This document shows, one piece after another, positions 34,837 through 42,782 of a DNA stretch of 64,000 nucleotides. Made by a program: the position numbers and the translations under genes. Numbering within the stretch: the first letter of the stretch is position 1; the number at the start of each line of letters is the position of its first letter. The notes below the pieces were generated by a model, which saw nothing but the letters and a program-made list of their open reading frames with translations, did not search any database and was not told the origin of the DNA. The DNA comes from Planctomycetota bacterium (GTDB taxonomy: Bacteria; Planctomycetota; UBA1135): contig PAHY01000064.1 of NCBI GenBank assembly GCA_002705055.1, positions 1 through 64,000 of the forward strand, given 5' to 3'.

Positions 34837-36399
34837 CCCGCGTGGGGTGACTTCCTCGGAACGCGCCGCGGCGTCCTCCGTTTCCGGATCTTCGCCCAGA
34901 CGCCAGCCGATCAGCAGGCAGATCGGTCCGATCAGGTGCAGCAGCAGACGCTCCGGGATGCCCTTCTCGCGCAGCAGTGGCAGGTACCAGGGCGTCACTA
35001 ACAAGATCAGGAAGTAGAGCAGGACCCCGCCGAGCGCCAGCATGGCCAGCCAGCGCCGGTCCGCGCAGCGCCACTCGCGCGGTCGCCAGGGCAGCGCGAC
35101 CAGCAGCAGCAGCCACATCAGGCCCCAGCTGCGCAGATCGGTGAACTCGCTGGTGAAGTAGCCCGGCAGCTCGGCCATCCGCGCCGGCGGATCGGCGAGC
35201 AGCTCGTCGGCCTGTCCGACGAGGGCCTTGGGCGAGCGCTCGACCAGCTCGGCGCCGCCGTTGAGGAAGTGGGTGATGCGCTCGAGCGTGAAGTGCTCGG
35301 TGTAGTTTTCGTCGATGGCCGGCAGACGGCCGCGCAGGTTCAGCCAGGGAAGAATGCCGGCGATCGCCAGGCCGGCGCCGGCCAGCGAGGCGCGGGCGCG
35401 GTGCGCGGCGCGGCCCAGCGGCAGCAGCGCGCCGGACAGCAGCAGGGCCAGAAGGACGCAGCCGAACAGCGCCAGGCCTTCGTTCTTCATCATTACGGCG
35501 CCAGCCAGGCAGAGGCCGGCCAGCCACTGCAGCCGGGCCTGCTCGGCGCGGCGCCCGTGCAGGAAGAGCGCGCAGCTTGCGGTCAGCATGGCAGCCAGCG
35601 GCAGATCCGCGCCGGCGCCCAGGGTGACTTCATTGCCGAGGCCGGCCTCGGAGAAGTCGCGCCAGCCGTTCTCGAGGAAGTTGCGCTCGTAGAGGATGGG
35701 GGTGACCGCCGCGACGAGCGCGCCGGCGCGCGCGGCCCGCTTGCCGCAGGGGCGCAGGCCGAAAAAGACTGCCGCGGGGAGGCAGAGCGCCCAGAAGGCC
35801 AGCGGCAGCTGGATCCAGCGATCGTGCCAGCCCCGGCCGAGCACCGAGACCAGCGCCTCGAGAATGGGCACCCCGAGCGGGTAGTTGGGGTGGGTGATGA
35901 TGCGCCCGAACGCGCGCGGCTGGCCGTCGGCATCGACCAGACCCACCATCGCTTCGTCGAGCGGCGAACCGAGCTCGGCCAGGATCTTGCCCTTGTAGGC
36001 AAAATGCAGCATCGGGTCGAACTCGTTGATCGGCATCGCGATCGATGCCAGCACCGAGCCGACTCCGAGCGCCAGCAGCAGCGCCCCGGTCAGCGGGGCA
36101 AAGCCCGGGCGGCGCGCCAGTTCGACCTCGGGCACCAGGATGAGCTGCGAGCCGCGGCGCAGGGTCATCAGGATGGCGAGCAAACCGAGCACCAGCACGA
36201 CGGCCGCGACGGCCACGAAGGGCAAGCCGACCGCGAGAATCGCGCTGCCGCAGACCACCACGGCCGCCGATCCCACCAGATAGGTCAGCGCGAAGCTCTC
36301 CCAGCGACTGCGCGGGCAGTCCGCCGTCGCAGGGAGCAGCGCCTCGCCGATCGCCAGCAGCGCGGCGACGACGAAACAGCCAGCGAGGAATGCCAGCAT
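34834..36399 (-). CDS. Polytopic membrane protein, GT-C glycosyltransferase-like
   Basis: 521 residues from ATG 36399, with about 10-12 hydrophobic helices (MLAFLAGCFVVAALLAIGEALL, TGALLLALGVGSVLASIA, CLAGAVMMKNEGLALFGCVLLALLL, LAMLALGGVLLYFLILLV). The first periplasmic loop (INEFDPMLHFAYKGKILAELG) has acidic residues where GT-C enzymes bind polyprenyl-phosphate sugars, which is suggestive but not proof. Its ATG overlaps the stop of the upstream gene by one base (TGATG), so the two are coupled. Together with ugd and the GT39-like protein encoded from 37453, it may belong to a glycan-modification locus. Confidence 0.7.
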   Translation of the reverse strand: MLAFLAGCFVVAALLAIGEALLPATADCPRSRWESFALTYLVGSAAVVVCGSAILAVGLPFVAVAAVVLVLGLLAILMTLRRGSQLILVPEVELARRPGFAPLTGALLLALGVGSVLASIAMPINEFDPMLHFAYKGKILAELGSPLDEAMVGLVDADGQPRAFGRIITHPNYPLGVPILEALVSVLGRGWHDRWIQLPLAFWALCLPAAVFFGLRPCGKRAARAGALVAAVTPILYERNFLENGWRDFSEAGLGNEVTLGAGADLPLAAMLTASCALFLHGRRAEQARLQWLAGLCLAGAVMMKNEGLALFGCVLLALLLSGALLPLGRAAHRARASLAGAGLAIAGILPWLNLRGRLPAIDENYTEHFTLERITHFLNGGAELVERSPKALVGQADELLADPPARMAELPGYFTSEFTDLRSWGLMWLLLLVALPWRPREWRCADRRWLAMLALGGVLLYFLILLVTPWYLPLLREKGIPERLLLHLIGPICLLIGWRLGEDPETEDAAARSEEVTPRG

Positions 36400-37427
36400 C
36401 ACTTCGGACCGGCCAGCGCCTCCTCCGCCGTCATCGTCTCCCAATCCTGCAGACGGAAGTCGGCGTTCATGGTGAAGAAGGTGACCCACTGAATGTCGTG
36501 AGCCTCGATCGCGGCGCGTTCGGCCGGGTTCAGCGTGCGCACGGGGCCGACCCGCGTGACCTGCGAGTAGTCACGCGGCGAAGGTTCCCAGCGTTGCTGG
36601 CCCCGCCCCGAGAAGCCGCCGCGCGCGCGCTGATCCAGCACCCACTGGCGGAACTGCACGCTGGTGCCGGAGGCTCCGAACGAGTTCTCGAGGTAGAGCC
36701 GGCGCGGGAACACCATGTGATTCAGGTGCAGGAACCAGCGCGCGCGACCCGACAGCGTGGCGGGGCGCTCGTTGATGACGAGCAGCACGCCATCCTCGGC
36801 CGGGATCTTCTCGCGCAGGTGCTCTGCGTAGGCGCGCAGCTCCGGGTCGAGCCAGGGTGGGCCCAGCGGCGCGCCGAAGGACAGCAGCTGCAGGCCGGCG
36901 GCATCGACCGCCACGCCATCCGCGCGCGCCGTCAGATCAAACATCAGCTGACCTTCCATCGCCTGGGCGCAGGCAGTGAAATCCAGCTCGCGGAAGCGCT
37001 TGCCCTCGCCGAACAGCATCAAGGCGTGCGCACCGGGCAGCCCTTCGTCGAGCGAGTTCACCCGCTGCACCGAGGCCGGCAGCAGCGAATCGATGCCCTG
37101 ATAGTCGCTGAGCAGGCGCAGCTGCACGCCCGCTTCGGCAAAGGCCTGAAGCAGGCCAATCGACTGGCTCGTGGCGGTGGGGGCGGCGTCGCCCAGCCCC
37201 AGGACCAGGACGACGCGGCCCTGCGGCCGCTGCCAAGTCGCCAGCATGAAAGGCGCGAGGTTCTCGGCCTCGTTCTCGATGCGCGGATAGAGCTCGCGAT
37301 CGGCGGCAAAGCCGACGCCGGCGGCGCGCACCACGATGGTGGCCATGCAGAGCAGCGGCAGCACCGCGGCCAGGCCGTGCAGGCCCAGCAGCGCGCGCTT
37401 CCAAGCGGTCGGCTCTGCCTTCGACAT
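36399..37427 (-). CDS. Membrane-anchored protein of unknown function
   Basis: 342 residues from ATG 37427. One N-terminal membrane helix (LLGLHGLAAVLPLLCMATIVVRAAGV) is followed by an extracytoplasmic domain of alternating strands and helices (VVLVLGLGDAAPTATSQSIGLLQAFAEAGVQLRLLSD, FDLTARADGVAVDAAGLQLLSFG) that looks like a Rossmann-type alpha/beta fold, possibly phosphatase-like, with no motif I can name. It is the first gene of a two-gene unit with the polytopic protein (TGATG overlap). TACCCT lies exactly 6 bases before ATG, overlapping the promoter of the divergent GT39-like gene. Not recognised. Confidence 0.65.
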   Translation of the reverse strand: MSKAEPTAWKRALLGLHGLAAVLPLLCMATIVVRAAGVGFAADRELYPRIENEAENLAPFMLATWQRPQGRVVLVLGLGDAAPTATSQSIGLLQAFAEAGVQLRLLSDYQGIDSLLPASVQRVNSLDEGLPGAHALMLFGEGKRFRELDFTACAQAMEGQLMFDLTARADGVAVDAAGLQLLSFGAPLGPPWLDPELRAYAEHLREKIPAEDGVLLVINERPATLSGRARWFLHLNHMVFPRRLYLENSFGASGTSVQFRQWVLDQRARGGFSGRGQQRWEPSPRDYSQVTRVGPVRTLNPAERAAIEAHDIQWVTFFTMNADFRLQDWETMTAEEALAGPK

Positions 37428-37452
37428 ACGACTAGGGTAGCCTTGGCCCCGC
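37428..37452. promoter_or_regulatory. Divergent promoter with overlapping -10 boxes
   Basis: 25 bases between divergent starts. Minus: TACCCT (37439-37434) 6 bases before ATG 37427. Plus: TAGGGT (37433-37438) or TAGCCT (37438-37443), 14 or 9 bases before ATG 37453. The two -10 boxes overlap, so the directions compete. Confidence 0.5.
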
Positions 37453-39117
37453 ATGGACTCCACGGCCCCCGTCTCGCCGCGCCTGCTGCTGACCGCCCTG
37501 ATCCTGGGCGCGGTCCCGGCGCTGGCCGCGACGATCGCGGCGCCGGAGCTGCTGCAGCGCTGGGATCTACCGATCACGGCCGGGGTGCTGGTGGGGGCCT
37601 TGCTGCTGGCGCGGCGGCGCAGCGCCGAGCGCGTGCCGGAGTTTCCATTCGCCTTCGGGCTCGCGGTCGTGATCGCGCTGGTGGTGCCGACCAGCCTGCA
37701 CCTCAGTCAGCCGGTTCCGCCGACCAACGACGAGCGCGCCTATCTCTATCAGGCCGAGCTGTTCGCCGAGGGCAAACTGTCCGAAGCGCTGCAGCTCAAC
37801 GAGCTGGTCGATTTCACGCTGCGACGGCGGCAGGTGCACGAGGACCAGGCGCAGGATCTGCGCTATGCGAAGTACCCGCCCGGGACCTCGCTCTGGCTGA
37901 CCCCCGGAGCCTGGATCGGCTGGCCGGCGCTGATGGCTGTGAGCTCCGCGCTGTGCAGCGTGCTGCTGGCGCGTTCGCTGGCCCGGCAATACGGCCTGCC
38001 GCACCCGGGCACGCTCGCACTGCTGCTGGCGCTTTCGCCGTTCTTCGTGCTGGTGCAAAGCGGCTTTCAATCCGAGATCGCGACGCTGCCGGCGGCTCTC
38101 CTGGCCTGGTGGGCATTGCTGAAGGTGCGCGAGGGCGCCTCGCGCTACGCGGTCCTGGTCGGCCTTGCCTGCGGCCTGGTCTTCCTCGCGCGACCGCTCA
38201 CAGGGGTGGTCGCGGCGCTCGCCTGCGGCGTCGGGCTGCTGCAGCTCGGCGGCGGTGCGGCGGCACGGGTGCGCGCGATCGTCGCGGCGACGCTCGGTGG
38301 CTTGCCCGTGCTGGCGCTGATGCTGGCTTACCAGGCGGCCCAGACCGGCGAGGCGTTGCTGAGTCCGTATCACGCTTACGCCCAGGCCTTCGGCCCTTGG
38401 GAAGACGCTTCGCTCGCCCCGGATCAGCGGGTGCCGATCGACGTCTACGGCAACGGCGATCTCCTCGCTGGCATCGGGCGCCAGGCCGCGCGATGGTCAG
38501 TCGGGCTGGGCATGCTGGGGGCGGCCGCGCTGGGCTTCCTGGGCCTCTGGCGCCTGCGCGCCCGCGACGGCGGCGCCGCCTTCGTCTTCGCCGTCGGGCT
38601 GCCTTTGGCTTACTCGCTGCACTGGTATCCCGGCCACTGGGCCTACCTGGGCCCGCTGTACGGCTATGAAAGTCTGGCGCTGCTGCTGATCGGCTTCGTC
38701 GCCATGGCTGCGGCCGCACCGCCCGCCTGGGGCCGCAACTTGGTCCTGGCCCTGGCGGCCTGGGGAGCGATCGCGACGGTGCCGCGCTTCGGACTGATTC
38801 AGGAACAGGTCCAGCTGCGCTCGGCGCCGGAGCGGGTCGCGGCCACCTTGCCCGATGACAGCGTGCTGCTGCTGCCCTTCGTCGCCGTGCCCAGCATGCA
38901 GGAGTTCGGCATGAAGCACTGGACGCCCTCGCGGCATCCTGCCGCCGAACGGGTGGCGATCATCCGCGAGTTGCCACGCGCGGATCACATGCTTCGAGCT
39001 TTGGACGCGCTGGGGCTGGGCGGGCGGCCGGTCTATCGACTGTCGCCGCGCACCGATGCGCAAGCAGGCGAGCCGGACTACGAAGCGCTGCCCGCTCCGG
39101 ACCTGAGCGGCAGCTAG
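37453..39117 (+). CDS. GT39-like membrane glycosyltransferase
   Basis: 554 residues with at least 10 membrane helices in the first 430. The first large loop holds PVPPTNDERAYLYQAELFAEG, a DE motif after helix 1 typical of GT-C family enzymes (GT39/ArnT-like) that take sugars from polyprenyl phosphate, then RYAKYPPGTSLWLTPGAW, matching the YPPGxxL element of that group. The C-terminal 120 residues form a soluble tail. It would transfer a sugar to a lipid or protein on the outer face of the inner membrane. Acceptor unknown. The stop lies 10 bases from that of the converging gene. Confidence 0.78.
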   Translation: MDSTAPVSPRLLLTALILGAVPALAATIAAPELLQRWDLPITAGVLVGALLLARRRSAERVPEFPFAFGLAVVIALVVPTSLHLSQPVPPTNDERAYLYQAELFAEGKLSEALQLNELVDFTLRRRQVHEDQAQDLRYAKYPPGTSLWLTPGAWIGWPALMAVSSALCSVLLARSLARQYGLPHPGTLALLLALSPFFVLVQSGFQSEIATLPAALLAWWALLKVREGASRYAVLVGLACGLVFLARPLTGVVAALACGVGLLQLGGGAAARVRAIVAATLGGLPVLALMLAYQAAQTGEALLSPYHAYAQAFGPWEDASLAPDQRVPIDVYGNGDLLAGIGRQAARWSVGLGMLGAAALGFLGLWRLRARDGGAAFVFAVGLPLAYSLHWYPGHWAYLGPLYGYESLALLLIGFVAMAAAAPPAWGRNLVLALAAWGAIATVPRFGLIQEQVQLRSAPERVAATLPDDSVLLLPFVAVPSMQEFGMKHWTPSRHPAAERVAIIRELPRADHMLRALDALGLGGRPVYRLSPRTDAQAGEPDYEALPAPDLSGS

Positions 39118-39127
39118 TCGCGGCCCA

Positions 39128-40072
39128 CTACCAGACCAGTTCGTTGCTGCCCGGATAGAGCACGACGCTGCGCACCTGCTCGCCGACGGTGAAGCGATAC
39201 TCGCCCGGGGGCAGGGCCGGCCAGTGCAGCGTGCCGCTGAAGGGGATGCGCCGGAGCGGCAGAGTGCCGGGCAGATCCGTGCGCTGCGCGGTGATCGCGC
39301 GGTCCGGCGGCAGGCCGTTCCAGGCGAGCATCGCGACCTCGAGGCGCCACTCGCCCTCGCCTTCCGGCGCCGGGTTGAGCTGCCGTGCGCCCAGCTGCCA
39401 GGCCGCTTCGCGCGGCAAGCCGGCGGGATAGGACTCGAGCTGCACCGCGAGCTCGGGCAGACCTTCGAGTTCCGCCCAGCCTTCCTCGTCGCTGAAGGCG
39501 ACCCAGGGCACCTCGTAGCGAGACGGTTCGATCCCGGGCTCGATCCACGGGCGCACCGAATCCCATTCTTCAACCGGGCGGCGCGCCACCACCAGAATGC
39601 CGGGGAGCGGCATGCCGTCGCGTCCGCGCAGCAGCAGCCGATGCTCGACGAGGCGCTCGGGCGCGAGCTCTGGGATCTGCGGCTGGATGCGCGCCTCGAA
39701 CTGAATCTCGGTGAGCTCTTCTTCCGGCAGCGGACCGAGCGTGACCAGCTCATGGCCGGGCGCATAGGCTTGCAGCCGCAGCGGGCCGCCGAGTTCGCGC
39801 TGCAGGCGCACCCAGCCGTCGGCGTCGGCGTAGTCGATCGAAATCTCGGGGTCGAGCAGCACCACGACGCCGCCTTCGGCGGGTTGACCATCGGCGCGGA
39901 TCAGGCGGATCGCCACCTCTTCCGGCCGCGGGATGGGGGTGACCGCGAGCAGTTCCTCGAACTCGTTGGCCTCGACCTCGAACTCTGGCTGAAACACCTG
40001 ATGGCCCAGCGCCAGCGCCGCCACCACGGTGAGCGGCAAGGCGAGCCAAGCGGCGAGACGCTTGAGGAACAT
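39128..40072 (-). CDS. Membrane-anchored carboxypeptidase-regulatory-like protein
   Basis: 314 residues. One N-terminal helix (LAAWLALPLTVVAALALGHQVF) anchors or exports a body of three beta-sandwich repeats: VAIRLIRADGQPAEGGVVVLLD, HRLLLRGRDGMPLPGILVVARR and WPALPPGEYRFTVGEQVRSVVLYPG. The ADGQPxxGxxV and LPPGEYRF signatures are those of carboxypeptidase-regulatory-like and prealbumin-like domains. No enzyme is attached. TAACCT lies 6 bases before ATG 40072. It heads in the same direction as the larger repeat protein at 40129-42780, separated by 56 bp. Confidence 0.72.
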   Translation of the reverse strand: MFLKRLAAWLALPLTVVAALALGHQVFQPEFEVEANEFEELLAVTPIPRPEEVAIRLIRADGQPAEGGVVVLLDPEISIDYADADGWVRLQRELGGPLRLQAYAPGHELVTLGPLPEEELTEIQFEARIQPQIPELAPERLVEHRLLLRGRDGMPLPGILVVARRPVEEWDSVRPWIEPGIEPSRYEVPWVAFSDEEGWAELEGLPELAVQLESYPAGLPREAAWQLGARQLNPAPEGEGEWRLEVAMLAWNGLPPDRAITAQRTDLPGTLPLRRIPFSGTLHWPALPPGEYRFTVGEQVRSVVLYPGSNELVW

Positions 40073-40078
40073 GGTCGG

Positions 40079-40084
40079 AGGTTA
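40079..40084 (-). promoter_or_regulatory. Leaderless-type -10 box TAACCT
   Basis: Minus-strand TAACCT, then exactly 6 bases, then ATG 40072. Confidence 0.45.
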
Positions 40085-40128
40085 GCAGAGCAGGGTGGAC
40101 GCCGGGAGCGACCGCCTGGAGTGCCTGC

Positions 40129-42780
40129 TTAACGTTTCGATTCGCGCAGACGCAGGCGATCTCGACGGACTTCCTCCGCGCCGGGGGCGAGCAGGAAGGC
40201 CTCGCTGCGCAGGCGCGCCTCGCCGCTGCGCAGATCGAGTTGCCAGTTGCCGGCGGGCAGGGGCGGGAAGGCGTAGCGCCCGTCGCGGTCGATCGAGACG
40301 CGGAAGCGTCGCAGGCCGGGGGCGTCTTCCGCAGGGATCAGCGTGGCGACGCCGCTGCGCAGCGGCACCTCCTTGTTCCCGCGCAGGCCGACGATCGAGC
40401 CGCGCAGCCGAGCCGTCTGCAGCGCGAAGTCGTGGCGGGTGCGCTGGCCCGCTTCCGGTGCGATCCGCGCGCGCGCCAGACCGACGGGACCCTCGTCGCG
40501 GGTCACGCCGCCGATCGCGCCGACCGCGGCAGACTGGGGCGGAGCGAGCACGACCCAGTACTCAAGCTCGGCGAGGCCGACGAAGCGGTAGCTGCCGGCG
40601 CGGTCGGTCGCGGTCGAACGCATGTTGTCGACCACGTACTGACGTTCTCGTTCCGATTCGGATCCCTCATGGCCGGCAGGTACCAGGAAGACGCGGTAGT
40701 CGGGCGCTGGCCGGCCATCGACGAGCACCGTGCCGCTCACTTCAGCGAGCTCGGTGAGCTCCAGCTCGAACAGAAGATCCGTCCACTGCCCTTCCAGCAG
40801 CTGCACCTCCTGCTGCTCGGCGAGGCGCGGCCCCTGGCGTCGGCCGGCGCCGCTCCAGCCGCCGCCCACATCGCTGAAGAGGTCGACCTCGTAGGCGCCG
40901 GGGGGGAGATCCGGCAGCTCGAAGATGCCGTCAGGATCGACCAGGGTGGGATAGGCGCGGCCTTCTTCGGAGATTGCGATCAACTGCAGCCGCGCCAGGC
41001 CGCTGCGGTCGCCGCGCACGCTGCCGCGGATCCCGCAGCCGTGCAGCAGCCGAAGGTCCTCCTGCCAGTGTCGGTCGACGATCGAGAAGTTGGCCCCGCG
41101 GTCAGGGGAGTGCCCGGCCAGCATGGCCTCGAGGTGATAGTCGCCGGGGGCGACCCCCTGAAACACGAAGCTGCCGCGCTCGGAGGCGGTGACGGCCGCG
41201 ACCAGGTCGCCGGATGCCGCCGCCAGACCGGCGCTGAGACCGTCGGTGCCGCGCGCGCTGCCGTCGCGCCGCAGGTGAACGCGCGCCCCCGCGGCGGGCA
41301 GGCCGTCGGCGGTGCTGACCGTGCCGGTGACCTGGAAGCCCGGCTCCAGCTGGAGCACGATCTCTTCAGCGAGCGCCGCCGGTGCCTGGTCGCCGCGCTG
41401 GGCGAACTGCAGCGTGCGCGAGCTGCTGGGCTGATGAGACTCCGTCCAGGCGATCACCCGATAGCGCGACTCATTGGTAGTGCCCGGGTCGAAGGCGAGC
41501 TGGAAGACCCCTTCGGCATCGCTCTCCGTGCGCGCCAGCGGATCGAGCAGCTCGGGGGCCACCCGCGCCAACCGATGCTGAGCCTGCGGGAACAGCGCGA
41601 TCTGGGCGCCGGCGAGCGGGGCCTCGTTCTCGTCCAGGACACGACCGAACAGCGCGCCGACCGGGGCCAGCTGGAGGCTGAGTTCCTGGTCGCGCTCCTT
41701 GCTGCTGACCCGGCGGCGCAGCACCGCCCAGCCTTCGGCGCTGGCGCGGAGCATGATCTCGCTGGCCTCCTCCGGGAGGTCCAGCTGGAAGCTGCCGGCG
41801 GCGTCGGTCACGCTGCGTGCTTCGCCGATCGGGCTCCAGCGCGCTTCGACCCGCGTGCCGGCGAGGCGGGCGCCATCCGGCCCGATCACGTGACCGCGCA
41901 GCGGGCGCGAGGGCTGCAGCACGATCTCGATCTGCTCCTGCCGGCTGCCCTCCTGCAGCTCGGCGGCTGCCGAATAGTCGCGCACAAAGCCCGGCGCCTC
42001 CGCCGCGACCCGCAATGCACCCGCGGGGAGGGAGCTCAGCTCAAAGCTGCCATCCGAGCGGGTCTGTGTCGTGGCATCGGGGAGCGGAAACAGATCGGTT
42101 TCGAGCCACTTGGACAGCCGCGGACCATGCGTGGCCGACAGGGCCTGAACCTGGGCGGCGACGATCGGCTGCCCGTCTTCACTGAGCACCACGCCACGCA
42201 CGACGCTGCCCTCCTGCAGACGCAGCGCGCCGAGCTCGCGCGTCCGGCCAGGCGTCGCGCCGAGGTCCGCGACTTCGAGCGTCGGCAGGCTGCCCAGCTC
42301 AAACCGCAGGATCCAGCGCAGTCCTTCGTTCGGACTCTCGGGGATCGCGAACCGCCCGCGCGCATCCGTGCGCAGGGCGCGCGACACGCTGGGCCGGCGG
42401 CGTGTGTCCTGCGGGTCATAGCCGCGGATCCTTCCTGGGAAGCCGAGGGCGAGCACCTGCGCGTCGGCCGCGGGGCGACCATCCGGCCGCAGCAGCGTGC
42501 CGGTGAACGCGGGGATGCCAAGTTCGCCGGCGTAGGCGGACAGCGCGGTCGCGCCCGAGCCTTCCTCCGCGCCGGCCTCGACGCGGGCCTCCTGGCGCTC
42601 GCCGGGGGTCTCTTCCTGATGCGAGGGTTCGCCTTCCGTCGCCCGTGGAGAGGCCCCGCCGCTGCCGGAAACGGCACCCGGATCGAAGCGCTCGTTCTGT
42701 CCCGGCGCCAGCACCACCCAGACGGCCGCCCCGAGCAGGGCGAGGGCGGCCAGGGCGGTCAGCGCGCGGGCGGGCGACAT
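40129..42780 (-). CDS. Large membrane-anchored carboxypeptidase-regulatory-like repeat protein
   Basis: 883 residues from ATG 42780. A single N-terminal helix (ALTALAALALLGAAVWVVLA) is followed by a Gly/Ser/Glu-rich linker and about eight tandem beta-sandwich units with the repeated signature VxGxVLxxDGxPxxGAxVxL and LPxGxYxLxA. Examples are FTGTLLRPDGRPAADAQVLALG, VRGVVLSEDGQPIVAAQVQAL, LRGHVIGPDGARLAGTRVEARW and LFGRVLDENEAPLAGAQIALFP. The fold is that of carboxypeptidase regulatory or SdrD B-like domains, so this is a long extracellular stalk. The upstream gene stops 2 bases before its start, which implies co-transcription with the transglutaminase-esterase fusion. Confidence 0.8.
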   Translation of the reverse strand: MSPARALTALAALALLGAAVWVVLAPGQNERFDPGAVSGSGGASPRATEGEPSHQEETPGERQEARVEAGAEEGSGATALSAYAGELGIPAFTGTLLRPDGRPAADAQVLALGFPGRIRGYDPQDTRRRPSVSRALRTDARGRFAIPESPNEGLRWILRFELGSLPTLEVADLGATPGRTRELGALRLQEGSVVRGVVLSEDGQPIVAAQVQALSATHGPRLSKWLETDLFPLPDATTQTRSDGSFELSSLPAGALRVAAEAPGFVRDYSAAAELQEGSRQEQIEIVLQPSRPLRGHVIGPDGARLAGTRVEARWSPIGEARSVTDAAGSFQLDLPEEASEIMLRASAEGWAVLRRRVSSKERDQELSLQLAPVGALFGRVLDENEAPLAGAQIALFPQAQHRLARVAPELLDPLARTESDAEGVFQLAFDPGTTNESRYRVIAWTESHQPSSSRTLQFAQRGDQAPAALAEEIVLQLEPGFQVTGTVSTADGLPAAGARVHLRRDGSARGTDGLSAGLAAASGDLVAAVTASERGSFVFQGVAPGDYHLEAMLAGHSPDRGANFSIVDRHWQEDLRLLHGCGIRGSVRGDRSGLARLQLIAISEEGRAYPTLVDPDGIFELPDLPPGAYEVDLFSDVGGGWSGAGRRQGPRLAEQQEVQLLEGQWTDLLFELELTELAEVSGTVLVDGRPAPDYRVFLVPAGHEGSESERERQYVVDNMRSTATDRAGSYRFVGLAELEYWVVLAPPQSAAVGAIGGVTRDEGPVGLARARIAPEAGQRTRHDFALQTARLRGSIVGLRGNKEVPLRSGVATLIPAEDAPGLRRFRVSIDRDGRYAFPPLPAGNWQLDLRSGEARLRSEAFLLAPGAEEVRRDRLRLRESKR

Positions 42781-42782
42781 CG

